DNA of 64,000 nucleotides from assembly GCA_001769385.1 (NCBI GenBank), contig MEPB01000077.1, positions 84,616 to 148,615 on the forward strand. Direction: 5' to 3'. Position 1 is the stretch's first letter, and each line of letters opens with the position of its first letter. A model generated the notes under the pieces. The model saw nothing but the letters and a program-made list of their open reading frames with translations, searched no databases and had not been told where the DNA came from. The position numbers and the translations under genes were made by a program. Source of the DNA: Bacteroidetes bacterium RIFCSPLOWO2_12_FULL_35_15 (GTDB lineage: Bacteria; Bacteroidota; Bacteroidia; 2-12-FULL-35-15). Shown here piece by piece: positions 47,079 through 56,139 of the stretch.

Positions 47079-47104
47079 CTCAAATCTCAAATCTCAAATC
47101 TATT
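47079..47104 (+). repeat. CTCAAAT microrepeat, copy 2
   Basis: Three to four tandem copies of TCTCAAA ending in ATCTATT, in the gap before the acyl-CoA dehydrogenase gene. The same end sequence appears in the previous gap of this operon (45756-45775). Confidence 0.6.
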
Positions 47105-47108
47105 AAAA

Positions 47109-48884
47109 ATGACAACATTAAAAGGAGGAGAATTCCTCATCACAGAAACAGAAGCAAAAAATGTTTTTATTCCTGAAGAATGGAACGAAGAACAAAAAAT
47201 GATAGCACAAAGTTGTCATGATTTTTTAGCACAACATGTTTGGCCAAACCTCGACAGAATTGATGCACAGGAAGAAGGCTTAATGCCGGATCTGTTAAAT
47301 AAAGCCGGAGAGCTGGGTTTATTAGGCATTTCAGTTCCTGAAGAGTATGGCGGATTCGGAAAAGATTTTACAACTTCCATGTTAGCTACCGAAATACTTG
47401 GTGCGGGACATTCATTTGCAGTAGCTATTTCGGCACATACAGGAATCGGGACATTGCCAATTCTATACTATGGCACTGCTGAACAAAAAGCAAAATACAT
47501 TCCTAAACTGGCAAGTGGTGAGTGGAAAGCAGCTTATTGTTTAACAGAACCCAATTCAGGATCAGATGCTAATTCAGGAAAAACAAAAGCTGTGCTTACA
47601 CCTGATGGCAAACATTATATTTTGAACGGACAAAAAATGTGGATCACCAATGGTGGATTCGCTGATATATTTACAGTATTTGCAAAAATTGATGATGATG
47701 AAAATTTAAGTGCTTTCATTATTGAAAAATCATATAATGGAATTTCTTTGAATCCGGAAGAACATAAAATGGGAATCAAAGGAAGTTCAACCCGTCAAAT
47801 ATTTTTCAATGATTGCAAAGTGCCTGTTGAAAATTTATTATCTGACAGGCAAAACGGATTTAAGATCGCAGTAAACATTTTAAATCTGGGTCGGGTTAAG
47901 CTTGGTGGTGCTGCTATTGGAGCAAGCAAAGAAGTGACCAGCAAATCCATACAGTATGCAAACGAGCGTCAGCAATTTGGAAGATCAATTTCAAAATATG
48001 GTGCTATTCGTCACAAAATTGCAGAACAGGCAATTCTTATTTATGCAAGTGAATCAGCTATTTACAGAGCCAGTCAGAACATTGAAGATGCAACAAAATC
48101 TTTAATTGCAGGAGGAATGGACGATGCAAAAGCTAAATTAAAAGGTACTGAACAATTCGCAGTGGAAGCAGCGATCATCAAAGTGCATGGTTCAGAAGTT
48201 CTGGATTTTGTGGTAGATGAAGGCGTTCAGATTTATGGCGGAATGGGATATAGTGCCGAAGCACCTATGGATAGGGCGTATCGCGATGCACGTATCAATA
48301 GAATATTTGAAGGAACAAATGAAATCAACCGCATGTTAACTGTTGATATGATGTTGAAACGTGCCATGAAAGGCGAATTAGATCTGATGGGACCTGCACA
48401 AAAAGTTGCAGCAGAATTAATGGGCATTCCTGATTTTGGTTCCGGAGAAGAAACATTATTTTCAAAAGAAAAAAGATACGTTTCTAATTTCAAAAAAGCA
48501 GTCTTAATGGTTGCCGGGTCGGCAGTTCAAAAACTAATGATGCAACTTGGAAAAGAGCAGGAAATATTAATGAACATTGCCGATATGATCATTGAAACAT
48601 ATGTTTCAGAATCGATTCAGTTACGTGTTGAAAAACTTGTTGAATTGAAAGGTGAAGCAGCCTGCAAAGTACAATTGGATATGATGCGTGTTTATTTAAA
48701 TGATGCAGCAGATAAAATTCACAAATCAGGTAAAGAAGCTATCAACAGCTATGCTGAAGGTGATGAGCAACGAATGATGCTTGTTGGCTTAAAACGTTTT
48801 ACAAAGACAGAACCTCTGAATACAACTGCAGCTCGCAGAACTGTTTCAGAGAAATTAATTGCAGAAAACAAATACTGTTTTTAA
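47109..48884 (+). CDS. Acyl-CoA dehydrogenase (FadE-like, Bacillus type)
   Basis: 591 residues, the extended length of the Bacillus FadE form and longer than the ~385-residue mitochondrial type. AYCLTEPNSGSDANSGKTKA and MWITNGGFADIFTVFAK are the FAD/substrate signature motifs, and FEGTNEINRMLTVDMML carries the region of the catalytic base. A C-terminal ~150-residue helical extension is present. It oxidises acyl-CoA to trans-2-enoyl-CoA. Last gene of the operon; a hairpin at 48962-48987 follows. Confidence 0.94.
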   Translation: MTTLKGGEFLITETEAKNVFIPEEWNEEQKMIAQSCHDFLAQHVWPNLDRIDAQEEGLMPDLLNKAGELGLLGISVPEEYGGFGKDFTTSMLATEILGAGHSFAVAISAHTGIGTLPILYYGTAEQKAKYIPKLASGEWKAAYCLTEPNSGSDANSGKTKAVLTPDGKHYILNGQKMWITNGGFADIFTVFAKIDDDENLSAFIIEKSYNGISLNPEEHKMGIKGSSTRQIFFNDCKVPVENLLSDRQNGFKIAVNILNLGRVKLGGAAIGASKEVTSKSIQYANERQQFGRSISKYGAIRHKIAEQAILIYASESAIYRASQNIEDATKSLIAGGMDDAKAKLKGTEQFAVEAAIIKVHGSEVLDFVVDEGVQIYGGMGYSAEAPMDRAYRDARINRIFEGTNEINRMLTVDMMLKRAMKGELDLMGPAQKVAAELMGIPDFGSGEETLFSKEKRYVSNFKKAVLMVAGSAVQKLMMQLGKEQEILMNIADMIIETYVSESIQLRVEKLVELKGEAACKVQLDMMRVYLNDAADKIHKSGKEAINSYAEGDEQRMMLVGLKRFTKTEPLNTTAARRTVSEKLIAENKYCF

Positions 48885-48961
48885 TTTTTATAGCAGAGGA
48901 AATATTTACCGCCCTTCGACTTCGCTCAGGATAAACTCCAACGCAAAGGCGAAAAATATTT

Positions 48962-48990
48962 AAAACCTATGGGAAACTGTAGGTTTTATT
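48962..48990 (+). terminator. Hairpin terminator after fadE-like gene
   Basis: AAAACCT (48962-48968) pairs with AGGTTTT (48981-48987) and is followed by a T-rich run. A degenerate copy of the same segment appears at about 49095-49130, so this short region seems duplicated. Confidence 0.55.
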
Positions 48991-49062
48991 TTTTATTTCA
49001 ACCTCAATTAAATATTTATTAAGTCGGAAATTTGTTTTTAGTTTTAAAGAGGCCGAAATAAT

Positions 49063-49446
49063 TTGCCGCTAAGACGCAAAGGCGCAAAGAAAATTTAAAG
49101 TCTATGATAAACTAAAGGTTTTATTTTTTATAATACACGAATTCGATTGTTAAAGATTTGTCAAACTTAGTTCTATTAAAGCCTGTCACACGTTCTCGAT
49201 ACATTTTTCAAAAAAGAAAAACACTCGAACTGACCACACACAACACCCAATGTCATTAAGTTAAGTGGTTTACTATAAAATGCCACCCAGAAGTCTTCGA
49301 CAAACTCAGACTGACAGCGCCCAGGTCCTATTGAGCTTGGCCTGTGCTGAGCTTTTGTCGAAGCATCGAAATATGTGCGAAAGGCTTCTTAACTTAAAGA
49401 CATTACATGCAACACCACTCTTCGCGCATTTGCGTCTTAGCGGCAA
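49063..49446. repeat. Composite repeat bounded by 28-bp inverted ends
   Basis: The left end (49063-49090, starting TTGCCGCTAAGACGCAAA) and the right end (49419-49446) are inverted copies that match at about 26 of 28 positions. The interior contains the dispersed palindrome at 49293-49377 and no convincing gene. The ends belong to the CGCTAAGACGCAAAGG type of dispersed repeat found in many Bacteroidota genomes. It fills the 606-bp gap between the fadE-like gene and ogt. Confidence 0.55.
49293..49377. repeat. Dispersed imperfect palindromic repeat, copy 2
   Basis: The stretch from GTCTTCGACAAACTCAGAC to CATCGAAATATGTG matches the copy at 11283-11369 over about 85 bp with few differences. Outer arms CTTCGACAAA and TTTGTCGAAG are inverted. 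Confidence 0.75.
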
Positions 49447-49490
49447 AATAAATTTTACTTACAAGAATAAAAAATTGTATTTTTACTACA

Positions 49491-49979
49491 ATGGAAATAC
49501 ATACCACATATTATTCCTCACCTATCGGACTAATTGAGATTACCGGAAATAAAAGTGGTATTTCAACTTTATATTTTGTGGAAGAAAAAAAAGTTGTTTC
49601 AACAAAAACTCACCCTTTCTTAAAAGAATGTGTTTACCAGTTAGACGAATATTTTAATAGCATTCGAAAAGAATTTGATCTACAACTAAATCCGGAAGGA
49701 ACAGAGTTTCAGCAAAAAGTCTGGAATCAATTATTAAAGGTCCCTTTCGGAAAAACAAGATCCTATCTCCAAATTTCAAGACAAATTGGTGATGCCAATG
49801 CAACTCGTGCAGTTGGTAATGCAAATGGATGCAATCCAATTTCAATCATTATTCCTTGTCATCGTATAATTGGTAATACAGGAAAACTTGTAGGTTACGG
49901 AGGAGGATTGTGGCGAAAGGAATGGCTTCTGAACCATGAAAACAGTGCAATCTTCGGTAAACAAACGAAATTATTTTAA
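49491..49979 (+). CDS. ogt: Methylated-DNA-protein-cysteine methyltransferase
   Basis: 162 residues. The acceptor cysteine is C123 in ISIIIPCHRIIG, with the upstream recognition helix RAVGNANGCNP and the Arg finger region PFGKTRSYLQI. It removes methyl groups from O6-alkylguanine (and O4-alkylthymine) in DNA by a suicide reaction. A near-consensus -7 box (TATTTTTA) lies 5 bp before the ATG. Confidence 0.95.
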   Translation: MEIHTTYYSSPIGLIEITGNKSGISTLYFVEEKKVVSTKTHPFLKECVYQLDEYFNSIRKEFDLQLNPEGTEFQQKVWNQLLKVPFGKTRSYLQISRQIGDANATRAVGNANGCNPISIIIPCHRIIGNTGKLVGYGGGLWRKEWLLNHENSAIFGKQTKLF

Positions 49980-50059
49980 CAGCATCTATTGGGTGTTAAA
50001 AAAACTAATTTCATATTTCGGTTTTTAATTGTTTTATTTGTACCACCAAACGATGAACC

Positions 50060-50611
50060 GTGAGTCAGAAAGAATTTTTTTCAGCTTTTTTAAAACAAGG
50101 TAAAAATATTGGAGCTGTAGCACCAAGCTCAAAATTTCTTGTCAAAAAAATGGTTGATCCGATTGATTTTACCAATGTTAAATGTATTGTTGAGTTTGGC
50201 CCCGGAACAGGAACAATTACTCATGAACTATTGAATAGAATGCCTCCTGACGCATTACTTTTAGCTTTTGAAATCAACAAAGAATTTTGCGAAAAATTAA
50301 ACGGAATAAATGATCCCCGATTAAAAATTATAAGTGATACTGCTGAAAATTTAGAAGACTATCTTAAAGAAAATAACATTCAGAAAGTAGATTATATTGT
50401 ATCCTCACTCCCATTTGCAATGATCCCGAATGGCATAGTTCGAAATATTTTAAGAGTTGCATTAAAAGTATTAAATCCAAAGGGTGCTTACATTCAATAT
50501 CAGTATTCCTTAAACTCCTATCGAAGATTAAAAAACACTTTTAAAAATGTTGATTTGAATTTCACTCCGATGAATATTCCACCTGCATTTGTTTTTATTT
50601 GCACCAATTAA
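50060..50611 (+). CDS. SAM-dependent methyltransferase, PmtA/KsgA-like
   Basis: 183 residues starting at GTG 50060; the frame is closed by TGA six bases upstream, so this is the only start. FLKQGKNIGAVAPSSKFLVKKMV, the SAM-binding CIVEFGPGTGTITHELLNRMP and VDYIVSSLPFAMIPNGI (NLPF-like motif IV) are typical of the phospholipid N-methyltransferase/rRNA-adenine-dimethylase-like group. Membrane-lipid methylation is the commonest role of this short form, but the substrate is not certain. Its stop overlaps the stop of the convergent gene by 4 bp. Confidence 0.85.
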   Translation: MSQKEFFSAFLKQGKNIGAVAPSSKFLVKKMVDPIDFTNVKCIVEFGPGTGTITHELLNRMPPDALLLAFEINKEFCEKLNGINDPRLKIISDTAENLEDYLKENNIQKVDYIVSSLPFAMIPNGIVRNILRVALKVLNPKGAYIQYQYSLNSYRRLKNTFKNVDLNFTPMNIPPAFVFICTN

Positions 50612-51081
50612 GGCGCATCAATAGATTCTAATTCCTCAAACGAATCTATTTTAATTTCCTTTTTCTTTTTATTGACGGTATAATATAGTGTTACACCATT
50701 AGCATAGTTTTCGGTATCAACCCTTTGATTTTGCGGAGAACCCGGCCTTCCGCTCCCATTTTTCCTTGTAGAACCAAATGTGATCTGATAGATCCCTTTA
50801 TCTTTTTTTGAAAAATTTTTCACTTGCTGATAATTTGGAGAAAGAACAGTAGGGTCATTTACCTTTACAATATAATATTCTATGGATTTATTTAAAGCAC
50901 TTTTTACTGAATCAATGCTCCAGACAAATGCTTTTTCTTTTTTTAATTGAATCATATAATTTGTTGTGGAAGTTGGTGATGCACCATGATTAACAGTTTG
51001 CATCGTAGCTTTCATTAATTTTAAATTCTGTGCAGAAATTGATGAAGAGAAAACTAAAAAAAAGAAAAAATAATTTTTCAT
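50608..51081 (-). CDS. Secreted protein of unknown function
   Basis: 157 residues with a signal peptide (YFFFFLVFSSSISAQ). No known family recognised. The mature protein is basic and contains NYMIQLKKEKAFVWSIDSVKS and GIYQITFGSTRKNGSGRPGS, consistent with a small beta-sandwich. It follows the lipoprotein gene by 14 bp and is likely the second gene of that operon. Confidence 0.75.
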   Translation of the reverse strand: MKNYFFFFLVFSSSISAQNLKLMKATMQTVNHGASPTSTTNYMIQLKKEKAFVWSIDSVKSALNKSIEYYIVKVNDPTVLSPNYQQVKNFSKKDKGIYQITFGSTRKNGSGRPGSPQNQRVDTENYANGVTLYYTVNKKKKEIKIDSFEELESIDAP

Positions 51082-51095
51082 CTATAAATATTTTT

Positions 51096-52406
51096 TTACC
51101 GGTTAAACAACAAATTAATATCCAAAACTGTCTCAGCTGAATTTATAGATTTATTCAGTGTTGCAGTTGAATAATAAAATGTACTAACACGATTTGTTTC
51201 AGCCACACAAACTTCATTAGTTACATCGTCATATTTTAATTGAATAGCTGTGTAGCCTGTTAAATAAGTTGTCAAACTACTATTCAGATATTCGTACTTA
51301 TAGATTGTTCCGTTTGAATGTCCAATTAAATACGTGTTTTCATCGATCTTAACTGCACTCAAAATACTACCTGGTGGCAAAGTATAATTATAAGGATTCC
51401 ATAAATTATTATTCGTCCTGTCAAATAACTGGATCACACCCTGTCCGGAAGAATTCCCAAAAACAAAAATATTTTGAAGGTCCTTCTCACAAAACATCAC
51501 CACATCCTGAGTTACAAAACATTCTTGAAATGCGACTCCGGTTGAATAATGAGTAACAATTTTTTTTGTTGCTGATGTTTTGTCTTTTTCTTCAGCAATT
51601 AAATATCCATTGTTAAAACATAATTTTTGAGTATAAAATCCACTTTTCGAATTCGCAATGAAAATAGAATTTCCGGAATAATCAACTCCTTTTATAAAAC
51701 CATCATATCTGGCAACATAAATGTTTTTACCATCGGCATAATATCCCGTAAAACAAGGATTAGAAGAAGTACTTGCAGCGATATTAAATTGTAGCGAATT
51801 ATCATTTAAATTAATTCCTGTAAAATTTCCAGTATAGTTTCCACACATATACCCCATTTGAAAATAGCTGCTAATGGATGACCCAATAAAATCTCCTGAA
51901 AAATTGATGGAGGGAACAATTGACGTAAAAGTGCTGTCAATATAAGAAAGGTGAGTTTGGGAATTATTTACAGCGGTAACCACATAAATATTTTTCCTTA
52001 CTTTCGGAATGGCAGTCAGATATATTTTTTGATACGTATGTGAATCATTTTTACCATCGGAAGCAGTGATCAATAAATAGTAAAACCCTGATTCCAAATG
52101 AATATTATCAAGAGCATATTGTGTATTTATTGTCATTGAAGGCGAAGAAACTGGAATTGATAAAGCCGGAATTGCCACGTTATAGTTTGCATCCTCCAAA
52201 CTAACCGAAAGAGAAGTAATTTGCGTTTCATCACGAACGGAAGCATTCACCTGAATAACATCAAACACATTATAGGATTGATTTTCAGCCGGGGAGCTTA
52301 TTGTAACTGCCGGGCCAAAATTATCATCTTCCTTTTTTTTGCAGGAAAAAAAGAATGTGATGTAAATTAAGCAAAAAAGGGAAACTATTTTTTTCACTAT
52401 ACGCAT
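51096..52406 (-). CDS. Lipoprotein with Ig-like and propeller-like region
   Basis: 436 residues. The lipobox is FFFSCKKKED. An Ig-like domain (VTISSPAENQSYNVFDVIQV ... LITASDGKNDSH) is followed by repeated beta segments (LSYIDSTFTSIVPS, IYVARYDGFIKGVDYSG, TYLIGHSNGTIYKYEYLNSS) that look like a propeller. No enzyme motif. It is probably displayed at the outer membrane or periplasm; partner unknown. First gene of a two-gene unit with the gene at 50608. Confidence 0.78.
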   Translation of the reverse strand: MRIVKKIVSLFCLIYITFFFSCKKKEDDNFGPAVTISSPAENQSYNVFDVIQVNASVRDETQITSLSVSLEDANYNVAIPALSIPVSSPSMTINTQYALDNIHLESGFYYLLITASDGKNDSHTYQKIYLTAIPKVRKNIYVVTAVNNSQTHLSYIDSTFTSIVPSINFSGDFIGSSISSYFQMGYMCGNYTGNFTGINLNDNSLQFNIAASTSSNPCFTGYYADGKNIYVARYDGFIKGVDYSGNSIFIANSKSGFYTQKLCFNNGYLIAEEKDKTSATKKIVTHYSTGVAFQECFVTQDVVMFCEKDLQNIFVFGNSSGQGVIQLFDRTNNNLWNPYNYTLPPGSILSAVKIDENTYLIGHSNGTIYKYEYLNSSLTTYLTGYTAIQLKYDDVTNEVCVAETNRVSTFYYSTATLNKSINSAETVLDINLLFNR

Positions 52407-52496
52407 TTTATAAAGTTAATCATTTACAGTACTATACACAAAAATGGCCCCTAAATAATGTTAATAAGATGTTTATCACTTGTTAAAAATTATATT

Positions 52497-52529
52497 TTTG
52501 AGGATTGTTTTTATTTTTTGGTAAATTTG
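52497..52529 (+). promoter_or_regulatory. Promoter TTTG-N21-TAaaTTTG for dnaB
   Basis: TTTG at 52497-52500 and TAAATTTG at 52522-52529. The -7 box ends 4 bp before the ATG at 52534, so the message would have almost no leader. Confidence 0.55.
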
Positions 52530-52533
52530 CTCT

Positions 52534-54075
52534 ATGACTGATGTAACAACAAAAATCGATATAAATTCCCGCAGAAGATTAGCAAAATCAAGCACCAACC
52601 AACAGTTGATGGAAATGGGCAGAATGCCACCCCAGGCTGTTGAATTGGAGGAAGCGGTGTTAGGAGCTTTAATGCTTGAGCGTGATGCTTTAACAAATAT
52701 TATTGATATCCTTAAGCCGGAAAGTTTTTATAAAGATGCGCATAACCGCATCTTTACAGCAATTTTCGAATTATTTAAACGATCCGAACCGGTAGATATC
52801 TTAACAGTTACACAGGAACTTAAAAAGACAGGACAACTTGAAATTGTTGGCGGAGCATATTATATTACCCAGCTTACAAACCGTGTTGCTTCAGCAGCAA
52901 ATGCCGAGTTCCATGCACGTATAGTAGCTCAAAAACATATCCAGCGGGAACTTATCCGGATTTCTACTCAAACCATCAATGATGCGTATGAAGAGAGTTC
53001 TGACGTATTTGACCTCTTAGACAACGCAGAAAAAAATCTGTTCTCCATTGTTGATGGAAGTATTAAAAAGGATTACGATAAGATGTACACCCTGATTAAT
53101 AAAGCCATCGCACAGATAGAAGTTGCGAAAGACAAAAAAGATGGATTGTCAGGTGTCCCATCTGGGTTAACAGCTTTGGACCGTATCACTTCCGGTTGGC
53201 AAAAATCCGACTTAGTGATTATTGCTGCTCGTCCGGCAATGGGTAAAACAGCTTTGGTACTCACGATGGCTCGTAATGCAGCTGTTGAATTCAAACATCC
53301 TGTCGCAATCTTTTCTTTGGAGATGTCTTCCATACAGCTGGTAACAAGGCTAATTGCCAGTGAATCAGAATTATCTTCCGAAAAATTAAAAAAAGGAAAT
53401 TTAGAAGATTACGAATTTCAGCAGCTGAATGACAAAACAAAAAAGCTTGCTGATGCTCCTTTGTTTATTGATGATACACCCGGATTATCAATTTTTGAAT
53501 TGCGTGCAAAAGCCCGAAGATTAAAAGAGCAACATAAAATAGAATTAATAATTGTGGATTACTTGCAGCTGATGACAGGTGGTGGAGAAGGAAAAGGAAA
53601 TCGTGAACAAGAGATCGCATTGATCTCCCGTTCTTTAAAAGGCTTGGCAAAAGAACTGGAAATACCGGTTATTGCACTTTCCCAGTTGAGTCGTGCAGTT
53701 GAAACACGTGGTGGTGATAAACGACCACAACTTTCCGACTTACGTGAATCGGGTGCAATTGAGCAAGATGCGGATATGGTCATGTTCATTCACCGTCCCG
53801 AATATTATAACATTACCGAAGATGAAAATGGAATGGATTCAAGAGGAATGGCCGAACTGATCATCGCAAAACATCGTAACGGACCAATTGATTCAGCCAA
53901 AACAAGATACATTGGACAATTTACCAAATTTACCGATTTAGATACCTTGGATCAAAACCTTGATTATGGCTCAGCTGATGCAGGAATTACACCATCAACA
54001 GATTTTGGAAACTCTTCAGGATCGGTAATTCGTGGATCCAAGATGAATGATATTGAAGAGGATCATCCGTTTTAA
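52534..54075 (+). CDS. dnaB: Replicative DNA helicase DnaB
   Basis: 513 residues. An N-terminal domain (PPQAVELEEAVLGALMLE ... VVGG) is followed by the RecA-like motor: Walker A ARPAMGKTALVLTMA, Walker B LIIVDYLQLM, and H4 motif LSQLSRAVETRGGDKRPQLS with the arginine finger region. The N-terminal extension of ~30 residues before PPQAVE is usual in Bacteroidota, which supports the ATG start. It unwinds DNA at the fork as a hexamer. No intein. Followed 8 bp later by the gene at 54084. Confidence 0.97.
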   Translation: MTDVTTKIDINSRRRLAKSSTNQQLMEMGRMPPQAVELEEAVLGALMLERDALTNIIDILKPESFYKDAHNRIFTAIFELFKRSEPVDILTVTQELKKTGQLEIVGGAYYITQLTNRVASAANAEFHARIVAQKHIQRELIRISTQTINDAYEESSDVFDLLDNAEKNLFSIVDGSIKKDYDKMYTLINKAIAQIEVAKDKKDGLSGVPSGLTALDRITSGWQKSDLVIIAARPAMGKTALVLTMARNAAVEFKHPVAIFSLEMSSIQLVTRLIASESELSSEKLKKGNLEDYEFQQLNDKTKKLADAPLFIDDTPGLSIFELRAKARRLKEQHKIELIIVDYLQLMTGGGEGKGNREQEIALISRSLKGLAKELEIPVIALSQLSRAVETRGGDKRPQLSDLRESGAIEQDADMVMFIHRPEYYNITEDENGMDSRGMAELIIAKHRNGPIDSAKTRYIGQFTKFTDLDTLDQNLDYGSADAGITPSTDFGNSSGSVIRGSKMNDIEEDHPF

Positions 54076-54083
54076 ATCTCAAG

Positions 54084-55352
54084 ATGAAAAAATATTTTTT
54101 TCTTTTTCTATTCTTTTCCTGCAGTTTGATCTCTCAGGCTGCATACATTCTCATTCCAATGGATCTGGAACAAAAAGATCATTTGAAAGCTTATGGAATT
54201 GCCTACTGGACATTGCAACATGATGTGGAAGTGCATTGGTTATTGAATTACCGTGGCGGAAGTTTCATGATCAAACATGCAAAGGAAATTGAAAATGAAT
54301 GTACTGTCCGTGGCGTTTCATTTGAAGTAATTGCAGATGCAAAATCAACTGCGATACTTACTGAAATTTCGGATCCGGAAGTAAATATGGAAGATGTGAA
54401 ATTAGAGAAAACTCCAAAAGTTGCAGTTTACTCACCAAAAACCAAACAACCCTGGGATGATGCAGTAACATTGGTTTTGAAATATGCAGAAATTCCGTAT
54501 GATGTAATTTATGATGAAGAAATACTCGGTGAAAAGTTAGCAACTTATGATTGGCTTCACCTCCATCACGAAGATTTTACCGGACAATATGGTAAATTTT
54601 GGCTGAGTTTCAGATATGCAGCATGGTATCAGGAAGCACAACGGGTTCAGGAAGAAAGTGCACACAAATTAGGTTTTGAAAAAGTATCGCAAATGAAACT
54701 GGCTGTTGCAAAAAAAATTCGCGACTTCACTGCCGGTGGCGGATATTTATTTGCCATGTGCTCGGCTCCCGACAGCTATGACATTGCATTGGCCGCTGAG
54801 GGACTGGATATTTGCGAAAGCATGTTTGATGGTGATGGAACAACTCCCAACTACAATCAAAAATTAGATTTTTCAAAAACATTTGCATTTACTAATTTTA
54901 AACTTAATACTAATCCCAGTGAATATGCAAAATCAGATATCGATACATACACTACACGTGAACAAAAATATGGAATGAAAAGAGAAAATGATTTGTTTAC
55001 ACTCTTTGAATTTTCAGCAAAATGGGATGTCGTTCCAACCATGCTTTGCCAGAACCATGAACAAATTGTAAAAGGTTTTTGGGGACAAACAGTAGGTTTT
55101 GATAAATCTTTTATTAAACCAAATGTTTTAATTTTAGGAGAAAACAAAGCAGCAAATGAAGCACGCTATATTCATGGTGAATACGGAAAAGGAACTTTTA
55201 CTTTTTATAGCGGACATGACCCTGAAGACTACAAACATCGGGTAGAGGATCCTCCCACGGATCTGAGCTTACATCCTAATTCAACGGGATATAGATTGAT
55301 ATTAAATAATATTCTTTTTCCTGCCGCAAAAAAGAAAAAACAAAAAACGTAA
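54084..55352 (+). CDS. Secreted protein of the family often labelled asparagine synthetase B
   Basis: 422 residues with a signal peptide (YFFLFLFFSCSLISQA). The start AYILIPMDLEQKDHLKAYGIAYWTLQHDVEVHWLLNYRGGSF is characteristic of a Bacteroidota family that databases often name asparagine synthetase B, although it has neither the N-terminal Cys glutaminase nor the ATP-pyrophosphatase motif of that enzyme. The later block WLHLHHEDFTGQYGKFW and GKGTFTFYSGHDPEDYKHR resemble a ThuA/class I amidotransferase-like fold. Real function unknown. It is co-transcribed with dnaB (8-bp gap). Confidence 0.82.
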   Translation: MKKYFFLFLFFSCSLISQAAYILIPMDLEQKDHLKAYGIAYWTLQHDVEVHWLLNYRGGSFMIKHAKEIENECTVRGVSFEVIADAKSTAILTEISDPEVNMEDVKLEKTPKVAVYSPKTKQPWDDAVTLVLKYAEIPYDVIYDEEILGEKLATYDWLHLHHEDFTGQYGKFWLSFRYAAWYQEAQRVQEESAHKLGFEKVSQMKLAVAKKIRDFTAGGGYLFAMCSAPDSYDIALAAEGLDICESMFDGDGTTPNYNQKLDFSKTFAFTNFKLNTNPSEYAKSDIDTYTTREQKYGMKRENDLFTLFEFSAKWDVVPTMLCQNHEQIVKGFWGQTVGFDKSFIKPNVLILGENKAANEARYIHGEYGKGTFTFYSGHDPEDYKHRVEDPPTDLSLHPNSTGYRLILNNILFPAAKKKKQKT

Positions 55353-55414
55353 GGTTTGGTTAGTATATTCAGGTGGTCACGATTTTTGAAATGAAACAAT
55401 AAATAACGCAAAAG

Positions 55415-55446
55415 TTTGCAAATTGAAAACTTATTTAATATCTTTG
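55415..55446 (+). promoter_or_regulatory. Promoter TTTG-N20-TAtcTTTG for higBA
   Basis: TTTG at 55415-55418 and TATCTTTG at 55439-55446 match both Bacteroidota promoter boxes. The -7 box ends 4 bp before the GTG start of higB at 55451. Confidence 0.65.
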
Positions 55447-55450
55447 TGAT

Positions 55451-55780
55451 GTGAATATAATAGTAAAAAGAGCAATATTATATTATCTGGAAAAATATCC
55501 ACAGGCTAAAACGCCTCTATTAACATGGTATAATGAATTTTTAAAGGAAGATTTTAAAAACTTTAATCAACTTAAAGCCACATACGGAAATGCCAGTATT
55601 GTGGGGAAAAATAGAGTTATATTCAATATCAAAGGGAATGATTACCGACTGATTGTGTCGGTAAATTTTAAACAATTGGCAGCATATATTATTTGGTTTG
55701 GCACACACAAGGAGTATGATAAAATTAATGCCGAAACCATTGAATTTGACAGCAAAATTTTAAACTACAAAGCAAAATGA
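55451..55780 (+). CDS. higB: HigB-type toxin (mRNA interferase)
   Basis: 109 residues starting at GTG 55451. The opening MNIIVKRAILYYLEKYPQAKTPLLTWYNEFL and VIFNIKGNDYRLIVSVNFKQLAAYIIWFGTHKEYDKI match the HigB family of RelE-like toxins that cleave mRNA on the ribosome. The last 4 bp overlap the antitoxin start (ATGA). The toxin-first order is normal for higBA. Confidence 0.9.
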   Translation: MNIIVKRAILYYLEKYPQAKTPLLTWYNEFLKEDFKNFNQLKATYGNASIVGKNRVIFNIKGNDYRLIVSVNFKQLAAYIIWFGTHKEYDKINAETIEFDSKILNYKAK

Positions 55781-56139
55781 ATCCCAATATTAAAGTAATT
55801 AAAACCGAGACAGCATATCAAAAAGCCATTAAAAGAACATTGGCAATTTTTCATGCAGAAGAAGGTACACCCGAAGCTGATGAATTGGCTTTACTCTTAG
55901 TATTGGTTAAAGATTATGAGGATAAGCATATTCATTTGCCCGAAATAGATCCTATTGAGGTAATAAAGCTAAAAATGGCTGAACGTGGTATGATGGCTAA
56001 AGATCTTGAACCCATAATAGGCTCGAAAGGTCACGTTTCATCCATCCTTTCCGGGAGACGTGAGATCACCTTAAAAATGGCACAACGATTAAGAGATTAT
56101 TTTAACCTACCCGCTGAAATTTTTTTGCATACTGCCTAA
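55777..56139 (+). CDS. higA: HigA-type antitoxin (XRE-like HTH)
   Basis: 120 residues. The C-terminal half is an XRE-like helix-turn-helix (IKLKMAERGMMAKDLEPIIGSKGHVSSILSGRREITLKMAQRL); the N-terminal half is helical and likely binds the toxin. Overlap with higB by 4 bp ensures coupled synthesis. It probably also represses the shared promoter at 55415-55446. Complete and apparently functional. Confidence 0.92.
   Translation: MNPNIKVIKTETAYQKAIKRTLAIFHAEEGTPEADELALLLVLVKDYEDKHIHLPEIDPIEVIKLKMAERGMMAKDLEPIIGSKGHVSSILSGRREITLKMAQRLRDYFNLPAEIFLHTA

Noticed and set aside
49265..49537. 90-codon plus-strand frame
   Set aside because: It covers the dispersed repeat at 49293 and the start of ogt in another frame.
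54084..55352. True asparagine synthetase
   Set aside because: No N-terminal Cys glutaminase and no ATP-pyrophosphatase motif; the protein also has a signal peptide.
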